DNA from: Bacteroides salyersiae WAL 10018 = DSM 18765 = JCM 12988
Lineage (GTDB): Bacteria; Bacteroidota; Bacteroidia; Bacteroidales; Bacteroidaceae
NCBI RefSeq assembly: GCF_000381365.1
Contig: NZ_KB905466.1
Coordinates: 1,300,693 to 1,364,692, forward strand
DNA length: 64,000 nt
Direction: 5' to 3'
The notes under the pieces were generated by a model. The model searched no databases. It was not told the origin of the DNA and saw only the letters and a program-made list of their open reading frames with translations. Below, piece after piece: positions 9,137 through 19,292 of the stretch; the stretch's first letter is position 1, and every line of letters starts with the position of its first letter. Made by a program: the position numbers and the translations under genes.

Positions 9137-10621
9137 ATGAATTTCTTATCAATCTTCGTACTAATCCCACTGCTGATGTTACTCGGCCTTTGGCTCAGCC
9201 GTAACATCGCGCAGATACGTACCGTAATGGTTGTCGGTTCTTCGGCACTGTTGATAGCGGCTGTGGCACTGACAGTAGGATACTTGCAGGCACGTGCCGG
9301 TGGCGATACTGCCGAAATGCTTTTCCGGGCTGATACGGTATGGTATGCCCCGCTTCATATAGCCTATTCCGTAGGCGTGGACGGCATTTCCGTAGCTATG
9401 TTGCTACTCTCGGCTGTCATCGTATTCACAGGAACATTCGCTTCCTGGCGACTACAACCGCTTACTAAAGAATATTTTCTCTGGTTCACTCTGTTGTCAA
9501 TGGGAGTGTTCGGGTTCTTTATCTCGATCGACCTTTTCACCATGTTCATGTTCTACGAAATCGCACTGATCCCGATGTATCTGTTAATCGGTGTATGGGG
9601 TTCGGGTCGTAAAGAATACGCAGCCATGAAACTGACACTGATGTTGATGGGTGGTTCGGCTTTCTTGCTGATAGGCATTTTAGGGATCTTCTTCGGTGCC
9701 GGCGGAACTACTATGAACATCCTTGAAATTGCACAACTGCACAATATACCTTTCGCACAACAATGTATCTGGTTCCCTCTCACTTTCCTGGGATTCGGTG
9801 TATTAGGTGCTCTTTTCCCATTCCATACATGGAGTCCCGACGGTCATGCTTCGGCACCCACCGCCGTATCTATGCTTCATGCCGGCGTACTGATGAAATT
9901 AGGAGGATACGGTTGTTTCCGGATCGCCATGTATCTGATGCCGGAGGCTGCCAATGAGTTAGGATGGATTTTCCTGATACTGACCGGTATCTCCGTAGTG
10001 TATGGTGCATTCTCCGCTTGTGTGCAGACAGACTTGAAATACATCAATGCCTACTCTTCCGTAAGCCACTGCGGCCTGGTACTTTTTGCCATTCTGATGA
10101 TGAACCAGACGGCTTGTACAGGTGCTATACTCCAAATGCTGTCGCACGGATTGATGACAGCCTTGTTCTTTGCACTGATCGGTATGATCTACGGACGTAC
10201 CCACACACGTGACGTTCGCGAATTGAACGGGCTGATGAAAGTAATGCCGTTCCTGTCGGTATGTTACGTCATTGCCGGTCTTGCTAACCTCGGACTTCCG
10301 GGATTGAGCGGTTTCGTTGCCGAAATGACTATTTTTGTCGGTTCTTTCCAGAATTTCGATGTGTTCCATCGGACACTGACGATTATAGCTTGTACGAGTA
10401 TCGTTATCACAGCCGTATATATCTTGCGCCTTGTAGGAAAAATTCTCTACGGTACTTGTACCAACAAGCATCATCTGACACTGACAGATGCTACTTGGGA
10501 TGAACGTTTTGCCGTCATCTGCCTGATCGTCTGCGTAGCTGGATTGGGTATGGCACCCTTCTGGATTAGTGATATGATATCCGGTAGTGTTCTGCCTGTA
10601 GTATCCAACCTAATTCCGTGA
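9137..10621 (+). CDS. nuoM: NADH-quinone oxidoreductase subunit M
   Basis: NuoM is the middle antiporter-like subunit, with about 14 helices in 494 residues. The helix-5 glutamate is in FMFYEIALIPMYLLIGVWG, and the pump signature is FPFHTWSPDGHASAPTAVS followed by MLHAGVLMKLGGYG with the key lysine. The 49-bp gap to nuoL holds one-armed GTAAATTGTAAATAG words. Confidence 0.96.
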   Translation: MNFLSIFVLIPLLMLLGLWLSRNIAQIRTVMVVGSSALLIAAVALTVGYLQARAGGDTAEMLFRADTVWYAPLHIAYSVGVDGISVAMLLLSAVIVFTGTFASWRLQPLTKEYFLWFTLLSMGVFGFFISIDLFTMFMFYEIALIPMYLLIGVWGSGRKEYAAMKLTLMLMGGSAFLLIGILGIFFGAGGTTMNILEIAQLHNIPFAQQCIWFPLTFLGFGVLGALFPFHTWSPDGHASAPTAVSMLHAGVLMKLGGYGCFRIAMYLMPEAANELGWIFLILTGISVVYGAFSACVQTDLKYINAYSSVSHCGLVLFAILMMNQTACTGAILQMLSHGLMTALFFALIGMIYGRTHTRDVRELNGLMKVMPFLSVCYVIAGLANLGLPGLSGFVAEMTIFVGSFQNFDVFHRTLTIIACTSIVITAVYILRLVGKILYGTCTNKHHLTLTDATWDERFAVICLIVCVAGLGMAPFWISDMISGSVLPVVSNLIP

Positions 10622-10657
10622 TCAATCATCAATTATAACTTATAAATCACGCAAGAA

Positions 10658-12100
10658 ATGGACTATTCACAATTTCTATATATGAAAGAGGAGCTATCAC
10701 TGGTAGCTGTCATCCTCATTATATTTTTGGCAGACTTGTTTATGAACCCGGATAAACGGAACAACATGAACAATGCGCGTTTCGCCACTATCCTGCCCAT
10801 TGTACTGATGGTCATTCATACAATCATCAATCTGGTACCTGCCGCCGGTAGCGCCGAAGCTTTTGGCGGAATGTATCAGTACGCCCCGATGCAGACCATC
10901 ATCAAAGCCGTGCTCAATATCGGTACAATCATCGTATTTTTCATGGCTGCCGAATGGCTGAAGTTAGAAGATACTTCAATCAAACGCGGTGAATTTTATA
11001 TTATGACCCTCTCTACCCTGTTGGGTATGTACCTGATGATTTCTGCCGGACACTTCTTGATGTTCTTCATCGGACTTGAAACAGCCAGTATCCCAATGGC
11101 AGCATTGGTTGCTTTCGACAAATATCGTCATCACTCTGCCGAAGCCGGAGCCAAATACATACTGACAGCTTTATTCTCAAGCGCCTTGCTGCTGTTCGGC
11201 CTGTCCATGATTTACGGTAGTTGTGGTACACTTTACTTCAACGACCTGCCTGCCCACATCGACGGCAATATGCTGCAAATAATGGCATTCGTATTTTTCT
11301 TCACCGGTATGGGATTCAAACTGTCACTGGTTCCTTTCCATTTGTGGACAGCTGATGTGTACGAAGGTGCACCGAGTGTGGTCACAGCCTATCTGAGTGT
11401 TATTTCCAAAGGTTCGGCTGCCTTCGTTTTACTGACGGTACTCATTAAGGTATTTGCCCCGATGATTGCCGACTGGCAGGAGGTTCTCTACTGGGTTACG
11501 ATTGCTTCCATCACATTGGCTAACTTATTTGCCATCCGCCAACAAAATCTAAAACGGTTGATGGCCTTCTCCAGTATATCACAAGCAGGATACATTATGT
11601 TAGGTGTGATCGGTGGTACTGCTGACGGAATGTCATCACTGGTCTATTATGTACTGGTTTATGCCGTAGCCAATTTAGGAGTATTTGCCGTTATTACCAT
11701 CGTGGCACTACGCAGCCATAAGTTCACGCTCGAAGAGTATGCAGGACTTTATAAAACCAATCCGAAATTAGCATTTGTGATGACCCTATCCCTATTCTCA
11801 CTGGCCGGTATTCCGCCATTTGCAGGGTTCTTTTCCAAATTCTTTATCTTCATGTCTGCGTTCCAGGCAGGTTTCCACTTACTGGTATTTATCGCTTTGG
11901 TCAATACGGTCATCTCATTATACTACTACCTTCTGATAGTAAAGGCAATGTACATTACTCCTTCAGATGATCCGATACCGACATTCCGCAGCGATAACTG
12001 TACACGGATAGGGCTGGCCATCTGTGTACTCGGTATAGTAGGTTTAGGAATTGCAAGTATTGTTTATCAGACGATAGACAAATTCGCGTTCGGATTATAA
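10658..12100 (+). CDS. nuoN: NADH-quinone oxidoreductase subunit N
   Basis: NuoN is the proximal antiporter-like subunit and the last gene of the operon. It has 480 residues and about 14 helices. Signatures are [17 protein letters not shown] (helix-5 glutamate), [34 protein letters not shown] with the conserved lysine (given here as its core), and the late motif [15 protein letters not shown]. The stop codon touches the perfect inverted repeat at 12101. Confidence 0.96.
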   Translation: MDYSQFLYMKEELSLVAVILIIFLADLFMNPDKRNNMNNARFATILPIVLMVIHTIINLVPAAGSAEAFGGMYQYAPMQTIIKAVLNIGTIIVFFMAAEWLKLEDTSIKRGEFYIMTLSTLLGMYLMISAGHFLMFFIGLETASIPMAALVAFDKYRHHSAEAGAKYILTALFSSALLLFGLSMIYGSCGTLYFNDLPAHIDGNMLQIMAFVFFFTGMGFKLSLVPFHLWTADVYEGAPSVVTAYLSVISKGSAAFVLLTVLIKVFAPMIADWQEVLYWVTIASITLANLFAIRQQNLKRLMAFSSISQAGYIMLGVIGGTADGMSSLVYYVLVYAVANLGVFAVITIVALRSHKFTLEEYAGLYKTNPKLAFVMTLSLFSLAGIPPFAGFFSKFFIFMSAFQAGFHLLVFIALVNTVISLYYYLLIVKAMYITPSDDPIPTFRSDNCTRIGLAICVLGIVGLGIASIVYQTIDKFAFGL

Positions 12101-12200
12101 ATAGTGATAAACGGATTAGCAACAAGTGATTAGTTAGTAGTGGGATGCGTTTTCATGCCACATGATACTAATCACTTGTTGCTAATCCGTTTATCACTAT
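12101..12200. terminator. perfect 34-bp inverted repeat between convergent genes
   Basis: The 34-nt arm at 12101-12134 is exactly complementary to 12167-12200; the 32-nt loop is 12135-12166. The arm begins ATAGTGATAAACGGATTAGC. It starts directly after the nuoN stop codon and ends one base before the stop codon of the converging kinase gene, so a bidirectional terminator is the simplest reading. The perfect arms also suggest recent formation or selection for pairing. Confidence 0.85.
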
Positions 12201-12201
12201 T

Positions 12202-15033
12202 TTAACATACCACCGGTAAAATAAACCAGAAACAGGAACCTTCTCCCTCTTTAGAATCCACTCCTATTTCACCTCCTAACTGTTCAATGATGCTCCGGCA
12301 AATGGACAATCCCAATCCTGTACCATGAATAAATGAATTCAACTTAACAAAACGATCGAATATCTGTAGCCGGGCTCTTTCTGCGATACCGATACCCGTA
12401 TCGGATACATAAAAACGAAATCTGTTATCCGCTAATTGTTCGTATCCGACTCTAATGCTTCCATGAGAAGTAAACTTAATAGCATTATTTACAAAGTTAG
12501 AAATAACCTGATGTATCCGGTTACGATCACACATAATAAAACACTCCGGCAGATGTTTGTCGAATATCAGTTCTACCCCTTCGGGCACCTTTCCTTGCAT
12601 ACTACGTACCAAGTCCTCACACAGTAAATTGACATCCATCTCACTGATACTAAATTCAAAAGTACCAGCCTCTATCTTAGATAAATCAAGAATATCAGAT
12701 ATCAATTGCAGCAACAGTTCATTGTTTTCTTCCACAATATCCATGTATTGCTTCCGTTCGTCCATATCCTCCGTCTCTGCCAGCAATCCGGAAAATCCTA
12801 CAATTGCATTCAATGGTGTACGTATTTCATGACTCATATTTGCCAAGAAAGCGCTTTTCAAGCGGTCGGCTTCTTCCGCTCTTTCTTTTGCATCAATCAG
12901 TTTAGCTTCAATTTCTTTCAATTCGGTTATATCATAATTGATGCCGATAAGTTCTATCATCCCCGCCTCAGGAGCAAAATGAGACAACATTATATTCATC
13001 CGCACCCAGTTCCATTCCGATAATACATCCCCATTTTCGGTTTCCGCCATTTCCGATTTCGTCTTATGAATACGTACTTCTTTGCGGAAACTCCCGATAC
13101 GTCCGGTCTGAACCTCCTGATAGAAATCAAGAACCTCTTTACGATCATCGGGATGCATCTTACCATACACACCAACGACATCGGATAATGGAGTATCTTC
13201 CTCCTCTCCCATATTTTTGAACCATTGCTTGATAGCATACCCCTGCCTGTCAAGAAGATTAAGTTTGGCATATCCTACCTTCGCATAGTCGGAAATCAAA
13301 AGAAAAAAATTCTCAAAGTCTTGTATCTTATTGATAGCATCCAAGCGTTCCGTATTGTCTATATTCAGAAAAATATGCCCTAAGAAATTACCTGCTCCAT
13401 CACAAAGCCGGCTTACTTTAGAATAAAGTGCTATATATCCTTTTTTCTTCGAATCATAATATCCTTCAATACCGGAGAAAGGATAATTCATGCCGAAATC
13501 CAATGACTCTTCATACTGCATCCGTTCCTTTACATCCTCAGGTACATTAGGATTCTGATAAACATTGACACCTAATACACCCTTTTTCTCACGAACTCCG
13601 AATATATCCATATCTTTATTATTGATATCGATCATAAAACCATTCTGGTCATAGATTTCTATCCCCACGGGTATATTGGTAAAAATATTACGGAAAAGCT
13701 TTTCATTACGGTCGAGTGCCCGGTGAGCCAACTGGGTCTCTGTGATATCGACAAAGAGTGCAACAACCTCATCCTTTTCCGGAGAATAAACAATACAACG
13801 GCTGTTTTTCCCGGAAGCGGGGAAAGGCACTTCAAGTTCCTTATAGCAATTTTCATCTATAATATCGGAGATATAATTGAGATTTCCCATATAATTGAAT
13901 CCCAACTCACTGGCACATTTTCCAACATATCTTTCACGCGGAATACCGATTATATCAGCAAACATCTGGTTAGCATCAGTAAGAAGATAATCAACTGGAA
14001 CTCCCGCACTATCACGCAGAATACTCATATGAATATATCCTATAGGCATGTAGCGGAATAGATTACGGAGAAAAGTCCGTTCATGCTCGGACGCATCCTT
14101 AGCCACGCGCAATTCAGTACAAATACTGATAATATCGGCCAAAGAAGAGAGCCATTGACAATCATCATTACTCCAAGAGTGACTGTGTTTCACCAAGTCA
14201 ACGCCCAAATATCCCCAAACTCTATCTCCCGACTTGAGAGGAACGACAAGCAACGACTTAATGTTCTGTTTACTAAGAATATCATACTCTGCAGATGCTT
14301 TCTCTTTCAACTCGTCAAGACTATTAAGAACAATGGGCTGGCCTAAAAGTATCCTCTCTGTCCACCATGGAAGACTCCCTGCCGGAATATTCTGTAATAT
14401 GTCGATTTCCGGTTCTACTCCCTCGGCCAACACTTCAAAGATACAACTATGATGTTCACACTTTTCATCGTATTCAAAGATATAAGCACGTCCACCTTGA
14501 AAAAATTGGAGAATATCGTTTAATATGCTATTGATCCCAGAAGTGATATCTTTATCCTGTATAAAGCGATAAAGAGACTGAGAGATTGAATTTTGGCGGG
14601 ATAATTGTTCGTTCACGCGAACCGCTAAACGCTCTGTCGTGTCTTTCTCCGCTCCTTCTACACGCCGGAGATATCCAAAAGCGACCGGTTCCCCTACTTC
14701 GTTCTCTCTTTTATCCCCTAAATGTGAGTGAACCCAAATCTCCTTCCCATTAATAACAAACGGATACGTTTGATCATATGTATTCATATAAGACAGAGAA
14801 GCAAACTCGCGCTTAATACGTTCACGATAATCCGGACGAATAAGAAGACAAAGCGAATCGAAAGTCAATTCTTCCTCTTTGTCAAACCCCAACAGATCAT
14901 TAATATATTCGGAACAACGAAAACTGCGGGTTGCAAAATTTGCTTCCCACCACCCTACCTGTGCTAAAAAAGACATTTCACACAAGCGTACGTAATCGCT
15001 ATTATCACAATGGGTAATTACCATAAATACCAT
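12202..15033 (-). CDS. multi-PAS/GAF sensor histidine kinase
   Basis: The protein has 943 residues and no clear membrane helix, so it is probably a cytoplasmic sensor. Domains in order: a PAS-like domain (about 15-130), a GAF domain (about 150-315; [29 protein letters not shown]), three more PAS domains (about 320-440, 445-560, 580-715), HisKA with the phosphorylated His735 in [18 protein letters not shown], and a HATPase domain with the N box [12 protein letters not shown] and G boxes DTGIGI and GTGLGLSI. It ends right after the ATPase domain. No receiver domain is attached and no response regulator is next to it, so its partner is unknown. Confidence 0.9.
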   Translation of the reverse strand: MVFMVITHCDNSDYVRLCEMSFLAQVGWWEANFATRSFRCSEYINDLLGFDKEEELTFDSLCLLIRPDYRERIKREFASLSYMNTYDQTYPFVINGKEIWVHSHLGDKRENEVGEPVAFGYLRRVEGAEKDTTERLAVRVNEQLSRQNSISQSLYRFIQDKDITSGINSILNDILQFFQGGRAYIFEYDEKCEHHSCIFEVLAEGVEPEIDILQNIPAGSLPWWTERILLGQPIVLNSLDELKEKASAEYDILSKQNIKSLLVVPLKSGDRVWGYLGVDLVKHSHSWSNDDCQWLSSLADIISICTELRVAKDASEHERTFLRNLFRYMPIGYIHMSILRDSAGVPVDYLLTDANQMFADIIGIPRERYVGKCASELGFNYMGNLNYISDIIDENCYKELEVPFPASGKNSRCIVYSPEKDEVVALFVDITETQLAHRALDRNEKLFRNIFTNIPVGIEIYDQNGFMIDINNKDMDIFGVREKKGVLGVNVYQNPNVPEDVKERMQYEESLDFGMNYPFSGIEGYYDSKKKGYIALYSKVSRLCDGAGNFLGHIFLNIDNTERLDAINKIQDFENFFLLISDYAKVGYAKLNLLDRQGYAIKQWFKNMGEEEDTPLSDVVGVYGKMHPDDRKEVLDFYQEVQTGRIGSFRKEVRIHKTKSEMAETENGDVLSEWNWVRMNIMLSHFAPEAGMIELIGINYDITELKEIEAKLIDAKERAEEADRLKSAFLANMSHEIRTPLNAIVGFSGLLAETEDMDERKQYMDIVEENNELLLQLISDILDLSKIEAGTFEFSISEMDVNLLCEDLVRSMQGKVPEGVELIFDKHLPECFIMCDRNRIHQVISNFVNNAIKFTSHGSIRVGYEQLADNRFRFYVSDTGIGIAERARLQIFDRFVKLNSFIHGTGLGLSICRSIIEQLGGEIGVDSKEGEGSCFWFILPVVC

Positions 15034-15111
15034 TTTTCATTTGTAGCAACAAAAATAGATAATTAATATTGCAAAGTGCTATATTCGAAACAATATTATA
15101 TATACAAATGA

Positions 15112-15148
15112 AAACTGGAGAATTTACGACCCGTAAACCCTCCAGTTT
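15112..15148 (-). terminator. hairpin after the beta-helix lipoprotein gene
   Basis: AAACTGGAG (15112-15120) pairs with CTCCAGTTT (15140-15148), and the inner TTTACG pairs with CGTAAA. It lies after the lipoprotein gene and before the kinase gene on the same strand. The T-run is poor, so termination strength is uncertain. Confidence 0.55.
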
Positions 15149-15189
15149 CAATAAATAGAGACAAGTTTAAATTACTTTTTCACAATGAT

Positions 15190-16365
15190 TTAGAAATTAT
15201 ATTTTGTCCAGCCAAATACACTTGTATCAGCTCCCGTATTACTGCCGGCCTCATTCAAGACAGCTTCACCATTCAGCTTCTTACCGGTCAGTTGAAGCGA
15301 GTTCGTAATGCTGATAGTAGATGCGGCATTACCTGCACCTTTTCCATCATTCATGTCTACCAGATCGATAGCACCGCCCGTACCTTTCACCAGTGCATTC
15401 TTGATGGTTGCCTTGGCACCACGGCGAATCTTGATAACATCCTGCATGCGGTCTACATTGTCTGTCGTATTAGCAGCATTGTTCACAATGGTCATGCCGT
15501 CTACAACAAAATCCGACTGACGCAGGTGATTCGGATAGAGTCCGTCAAAGTTTCCATCCGCTTCAATGCCGCGCGGATCAGCTTCTGTACTGGTATAATC
15601 ACTTTCCCAAATACCATAGCAGTTGCTCAATGTTCCGCAATATCCCTGGGTAAAATCAAACATATCGTCATCGGGATTTACAGCAAGCAGATTCTTCACG
15701 TTCACTGTACCTCCAAAAAATTCGATGGCATCATCGGCACTTTCCAAAACATAGATATTTTCAATTGTCGTACCGTTTCCTACTCCATTCAAGGTAAGGC
15801 CGTTGTGTTCAATGTCCTGTGTAGAGCGTGCACCGGCATAACAGATCGAAACATAAGTCATCACACCCGAGTTGTCGGCAGCATTGTTACCTCCATAAGG
15901 ATATTTATTATTGATCTCGGCCAAAGCCGTATTACTTTTGTCTTCCTTATCACCCGAAATAGGAGCTTTACCATTGATGATGATACCTCCCCAGTGACCG
16001 GACTTGGCATTATCCTCATCGGCAGTGAAAATAATCGGTTCATCTTTCGTTCCGTTAGCATAGATTTTTCCACCTTGCGCTACAAGAAGATAATTACTAA
16101 ACCCTTGGCGAGCTTTAATCGTAGTACCAGCAGGAATCGTCAGTTCCCCTCCATTTTCAATCACTACAATACCACTCAGGATATATTCCTTTGCTTCGAG
16201 AGTTTCTTTTCCTGTTAATGAGCCGGTCAGCGTATTACCGTTGAAAACGATACTGCTTCCATCACCACCATTGCCATCACCTTCATTATCATCACCACAT
16301 GAAGTCAATGCTAAGGCTGATACCATTGCGGTACAGACCATGAAATTCAAAAATAATCTTTTCAT
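15190..16365 (-). CDS. right-handed beta-helix surface lipoprotein, partner of the TonB receptor
   Basis: The 391-residue protein has a lipoprotein signal (ALALTSCGDDNEG, Cys at about 23) and then an acidic, glycine-rich linker that suits surface export in Bacteroides. The rest is repetitive, with short turns typical of a parallel beta-helix: GGELTIPAGTTIKA, HWGGIIINGKAPISG, VLESADDAIEFFGGTVNVKNLL. The WGGIIINGKA motif recurs in Bacteroidota lipoproteins encoded next to TonB receptors. The gene lies 49 bp after the receptor gene in the same operon. The ligand is unknown, and it is not a SusD homologue. Confidence 0.75.
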   Translation of the reverse strand: MKRLFLNFMVCTAMVSALALTSCGDDNEGDGNGGDGSSIVFNGNTLTGSLTGKETLEAKEYILSGIVVIENGGELTIPAGTTIKARQGFSNYLLVAQGGKIYANGTKDEPIIFTADEDNAKSGHWGGIIINGKAPISGDKEDKSNTALAEINNKYPYGGNNAADNSGVMTYVSICYAGARSTQDIEHNGLTLNGVGNGTTIENIYVLESADDAIEFFGGTVNVKNLLAVNPDDDMFDFTQGYCGTLSNCYGIWESDYTSTEADPRGIEADGNFDGLYPNHLRQSDFVVDGMTIVNNAANTTDNVDRMQDVIKIRRGAKATIKNALVKGTGGAIDLVDMNDGKGAGNAASTISITNSLQLTGKKLNGEAVLNEAGSNTGADTSVFGWTKYNF

Positions 16366-16414
16366 TTTCCTTAAAATAAATTAGTTAGTAATAATCTTAT
16401 TCGAATGTCCGCTT

Positions 16415-19129
16415 TTAGAATGTACACGACACTCCCAGACTGATGCTTATTCCCTTTTTATAATCGCTTAATACTATCTCCCGTCCGTTATCGTCTGCCT
16501 TACGACTCAATTTATGTGCCGGATTGAGCAAGTTACGGGCTTTCAGATTAAGCGAGATATACTTATTCAATTTAGCCTGTGAGACAAAGTCGAGAGTCGC
16601 AATACTATGTTCCATGATGTCCTGATAACCCTGCGTCCCGATTGTGTAAATTTTATCACTGACATAATTGAAAACCAGAGTATTGATAAAGCTACGATCT
16701 CCACTCGTATAATTGTGTGAAATATCAAAATTGACAATCCACGGTGCCGCACCTTCCAACTGCGAACCGGTAGTGACTGTAGCTCCCGGCACTTTAGCAT
16801 GGGTATAGATGTATGAGCCATTAAAGCCGACAGAAAGACGATTCATACCCGACGTACCCTTCCCTGCCGGACGGGTAAAGAGATTCTTACGTACTTCCAG
16901 TTCTACTCCCGCTACCGTAGCATGATCTGAAATATTTTCATACGACAGATAATTACCGGCACTGGCAACCTCAATGCGTGAAATAGGATTTTTTATATAC
17001 TTATAAAAGGCGGTCAGCGAAACAAGTTCTGTCGGAGTAGGATTGAAATCCCACTTCAAATCAAGGTTATAGTTATCGGATGGTTGTAACTTTTCATTAC
17101 CCTGGCTGTTAAAGTTCACTCCAACATAGCGGTAAGGAGAAATTTCTTTGGGTTGCGGTAAGGTGTATGTTTTGCTGGCTCCCAAGCGGAAGGCTTGTTT
17201 GGAGGTAAGGTTGTATTTCAGATTCAGACTGGGTAGGAAATAGTTCTTACCGATCTTCCCACTACCCTTTTCTCCCCCTTTGTTCACATCATAATCCACA
17301 CAAATGTCCACACGATCGTATTTAACACCCAAATTCAGGATCCATGCGGCATCAAACTGATAAACAGCTTCCACATAGGCAGAATGAATATCTTTCTTCA
17401 CCGTATATTTGTCAACATTACGTTGAATCTCAAACCAGCCGTTTTTCAGATTCTCCTGATTGTAATAACTATCCAGTGAAAAATCCTCCAACCGGAAAAC
17501 AGAACTGTGTGCAACCGTCATATTATATTCCGTAGCTTCAAAATCATCATTCACAAAGCGTCCGTTATACCCGATGCGGATATTGGATATCTCCTCCTGA
17601 TCATCCGCCAGACGGTAAGTTAAACCGGCTTTTACATTCAAATCATTTTCATTCAGTTCGGAGAAGTAACGCTGTTGGGAATTACCTTCGAGCAAGGTAT
17701 ATCCTTCGGCTGCCTTACGCAGATTATTGATACGCCGATCCGGTTCCGAACCTTTTACGACGTTGTACGAAGCCCCCGCATCAAAACTCAGCGTTTTGGT
17801 CAGCCCCCAATTAGTCATCAACTGATTGACAAGTAACCAATTATCATTAGCCTGCTGACGACGGGTAAATCCCATGTTATCGTAATCATCATTGAATTTT
17901 CCCGAGTCCATCCCGTCATAGTCGCCTACCGACTGCACATTATCGTGTACCATCATAAAATTATAGCTTAGATGGTGACGGTTGCGGTAATCATAATCCA
18001 AATTAGCAAGAGCCAGTTGACTGATTTTCTGCTCATAAACCTTTCCTGTCTGGTCTTTATAGATAGTTCCGTTCGTAGTTGTATTGCGCAAAACCTCTTC
18101 GGCATATTGATATTCCGTATTGTGTGCGGCTACAAGAAAAAATGAAAGAGCATCTTTTTGCGGTCCCACATAAAACCTTTTTCCACCGGAAACCCCGTAG
18201 TTGCGGTTTATCTGTAAGTCATGCTCAGACGGATCCAGACTGTTCTTAAAATTATAATTGTTCTCCATGCCGGGTTGTGTCTTGTCAGCAATCCCCAGAA
18301 GATTGACTCCATCCATCTTAAGAAAGTCTGTCGTCAGAGTCTGTGTATTGAATCCTCCGGAAACCCCGATATTGAAATGTCCGCCACCAATCAACTCTTT
18401 TGAAGTTATGTCGATATTGGCACCACCCACATCGCTGCTACCACCGGCATTAAAGGCTTTATTCACGCCGACTGTCTGGATAATATCCGTAGAAAAAAAG
18501 TCAAGAGAGATGTTTTTATATTCCGGATCCTCCGAAGGAATAGGAAAACCATTAAAAGTAGTGGCATTGTAACGATCGCCCAATCCGCGCACAAAGACGT
18601 TTTTCACACCTTCCTGTTTAGATACTCCAGCCACTTTGGATACTGCTCCTTCCGCATCGCTCACCCCTTTACGCGAAAGTTCTTTTACCCCTACGGCTTG
18701 CACGGCAATCACCGCTTTTTGCTGTTCCAACAGAAGCATATTTTCATTCTCACGGTTCTTTTTGGCCACTACCACTACATCGGCAAGCTCCTGTGCATCT
18801 GTTTCCAGTTCCAAATTCAAAATAACCAAATTCCCATTCTCTACACGGACTTTACGACGAACTTCGGTTTTATAACCTACATATTTTACTTCGATATCAT
18901 ACATCCCTTCAAGAACTCCCACACCATTAAGCTCAAAATTACCATCCAAGTCGGTAACAGCTCCTGCTTGAGTTCCAACAAGGCGTATCGTTGCACCTAT
19001 CAGAGGTTCTTTGGATAATTTGTCTTTTACAGCACCTTTAATTTTAATATTGGCAGCCATCGCTATAGGAGTATATAAGGCGATAAACAAGACTGCAAGG
19101 AATAGTTTTACAAGAAATAGTTTTTTCAT
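16415..19129 (-). CDS. TonB-dependent outer membrane receptor with carboxypeptidase-like domain
   Basis: The 904-residue protein has a signal peptide (residues 1-25), a carboxypeptidase-regulatory-like domain (about 28-112; IKGAVKDKLSKEPLIGATIRLVG), and a plug domain (about 130-240; VSKVAGVSKQEGVKNVFVRGLGDRYNATTFNGFPIP in overlapping motifs). A 22-strand type barrel follows, ending in the aromatic ISLGVSCTF. It imports an unknown ligand with energy from TonB. It is shorter than SusC proteins and is paired with a beta-helix lipoprotein rather than a SusD protein. A Bacteroides -7 box lies 32 bp upstream. Confidence 0.9.
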   Translation of the reverse strand: MKKLFLVKLFLAVLFIALYTPIAMAANIKIKGAVKDKLSKEPLIGATIRLVGTQAGAVTDLDGNFELNGVGVLEGMYDIEVKYVGYKTEVRRKVRVENGNLVILNLELETDAQELADVVVVAKKNRENENMLLLEQQKAVIAVQAVGVKELSRKGVSDAEGAVSKVAGVSKQEGVKNVFVRGLGDRYNATTFNGFPIPSEDPEYKNISLDFFSTDIIQTVGVNKAFNAGGSSDVGGANIDITSKELIGGGHFNIGVSGGFNTQTLTTDFLKMDGVNLLGIADKTQPGMENNYNFKNSLDPSEHDLQINRNYGVSGGKRFYVGPQKDALSFFLVAAHNTEYQYAEEVLRNTTTNGTIYKDQTGKVYEQKISQLALANLDYDYRNRHHLSYNFMMVHDNVQSVGDYDGMDSGKFNDDYDNMGFTRRQQANDNWLLVNQLMTNWGLTKTLSFDAGASYNVVKGSEPDRRINNLRKAAEGYTLLEGNSQQRYFSELNENDLNVKAGLTYRLADDQEEISNIRIGYNGRFVNDDFEATEYNMTVAHSSVFRLEDFSLDSYYNQENLKNGWFEIQRNVDKYTVKKDIHSAYVEAVYQFDAAWILNLGVKYDRVDICVDYDVNKGGEKGSGKIGKNYFLPSLNLKYNLTSKQAFRLGASKTYTLPQPKEISPYRYVGVNFNSQGNEKLQPSDNYNLDLKWDFNPTPTELVSLTAFYKYIKNPISRIEVASAGNYLSYENISDHATVAGVELEVRKNLFTRPAGKGTSGMNRLSVGFNGSYIYTHAKVPGATVTTGSQLEGAAPWIVNFDISHNYTSGDRSFINTLVFNYVSDKIYTIGTQGYQDIMEHSIATLDFVSQAKLNKYISLNLKARNLLNPAHKLSRKADDNGREIVLSDYKKGISISLGVSCTF

Positions 19130-19160
19130 CGAACTTTGCTATGCGTTTTTATTACGGGTG

Positions 19161-19168
19161 CAAAGTTA
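19161..19168 (-). promoter_or_regulatory. Bacteroides -7 box (TAACTTTG) for the receptor operon
   Basis: On the minus strand TAACTTTG fits TAnnTTTG and is followed by GC. It lies 32 bp before the receptor ATG. No clear TTTG is seen at the -33 position. Confidence 0.55.
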
Positions 19169-19292
19169 GAGGGGGACGATTACGGAAGTAATACGACTAA
19201 AATACAAGAAGTTTAAATTTGTGTTTCGATATTGTTACTGATAAACAATGTATCAATGAACCGATGTGTTTATATGCCAATCAGTCATGCTA

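Noticed and set aside
15190..19129. SusC/SusD pair
   Set aside because: The receptor is too short for SusC, and the lipoprotein is repetitive beta-helix, not the helical TPR fold of SusD.
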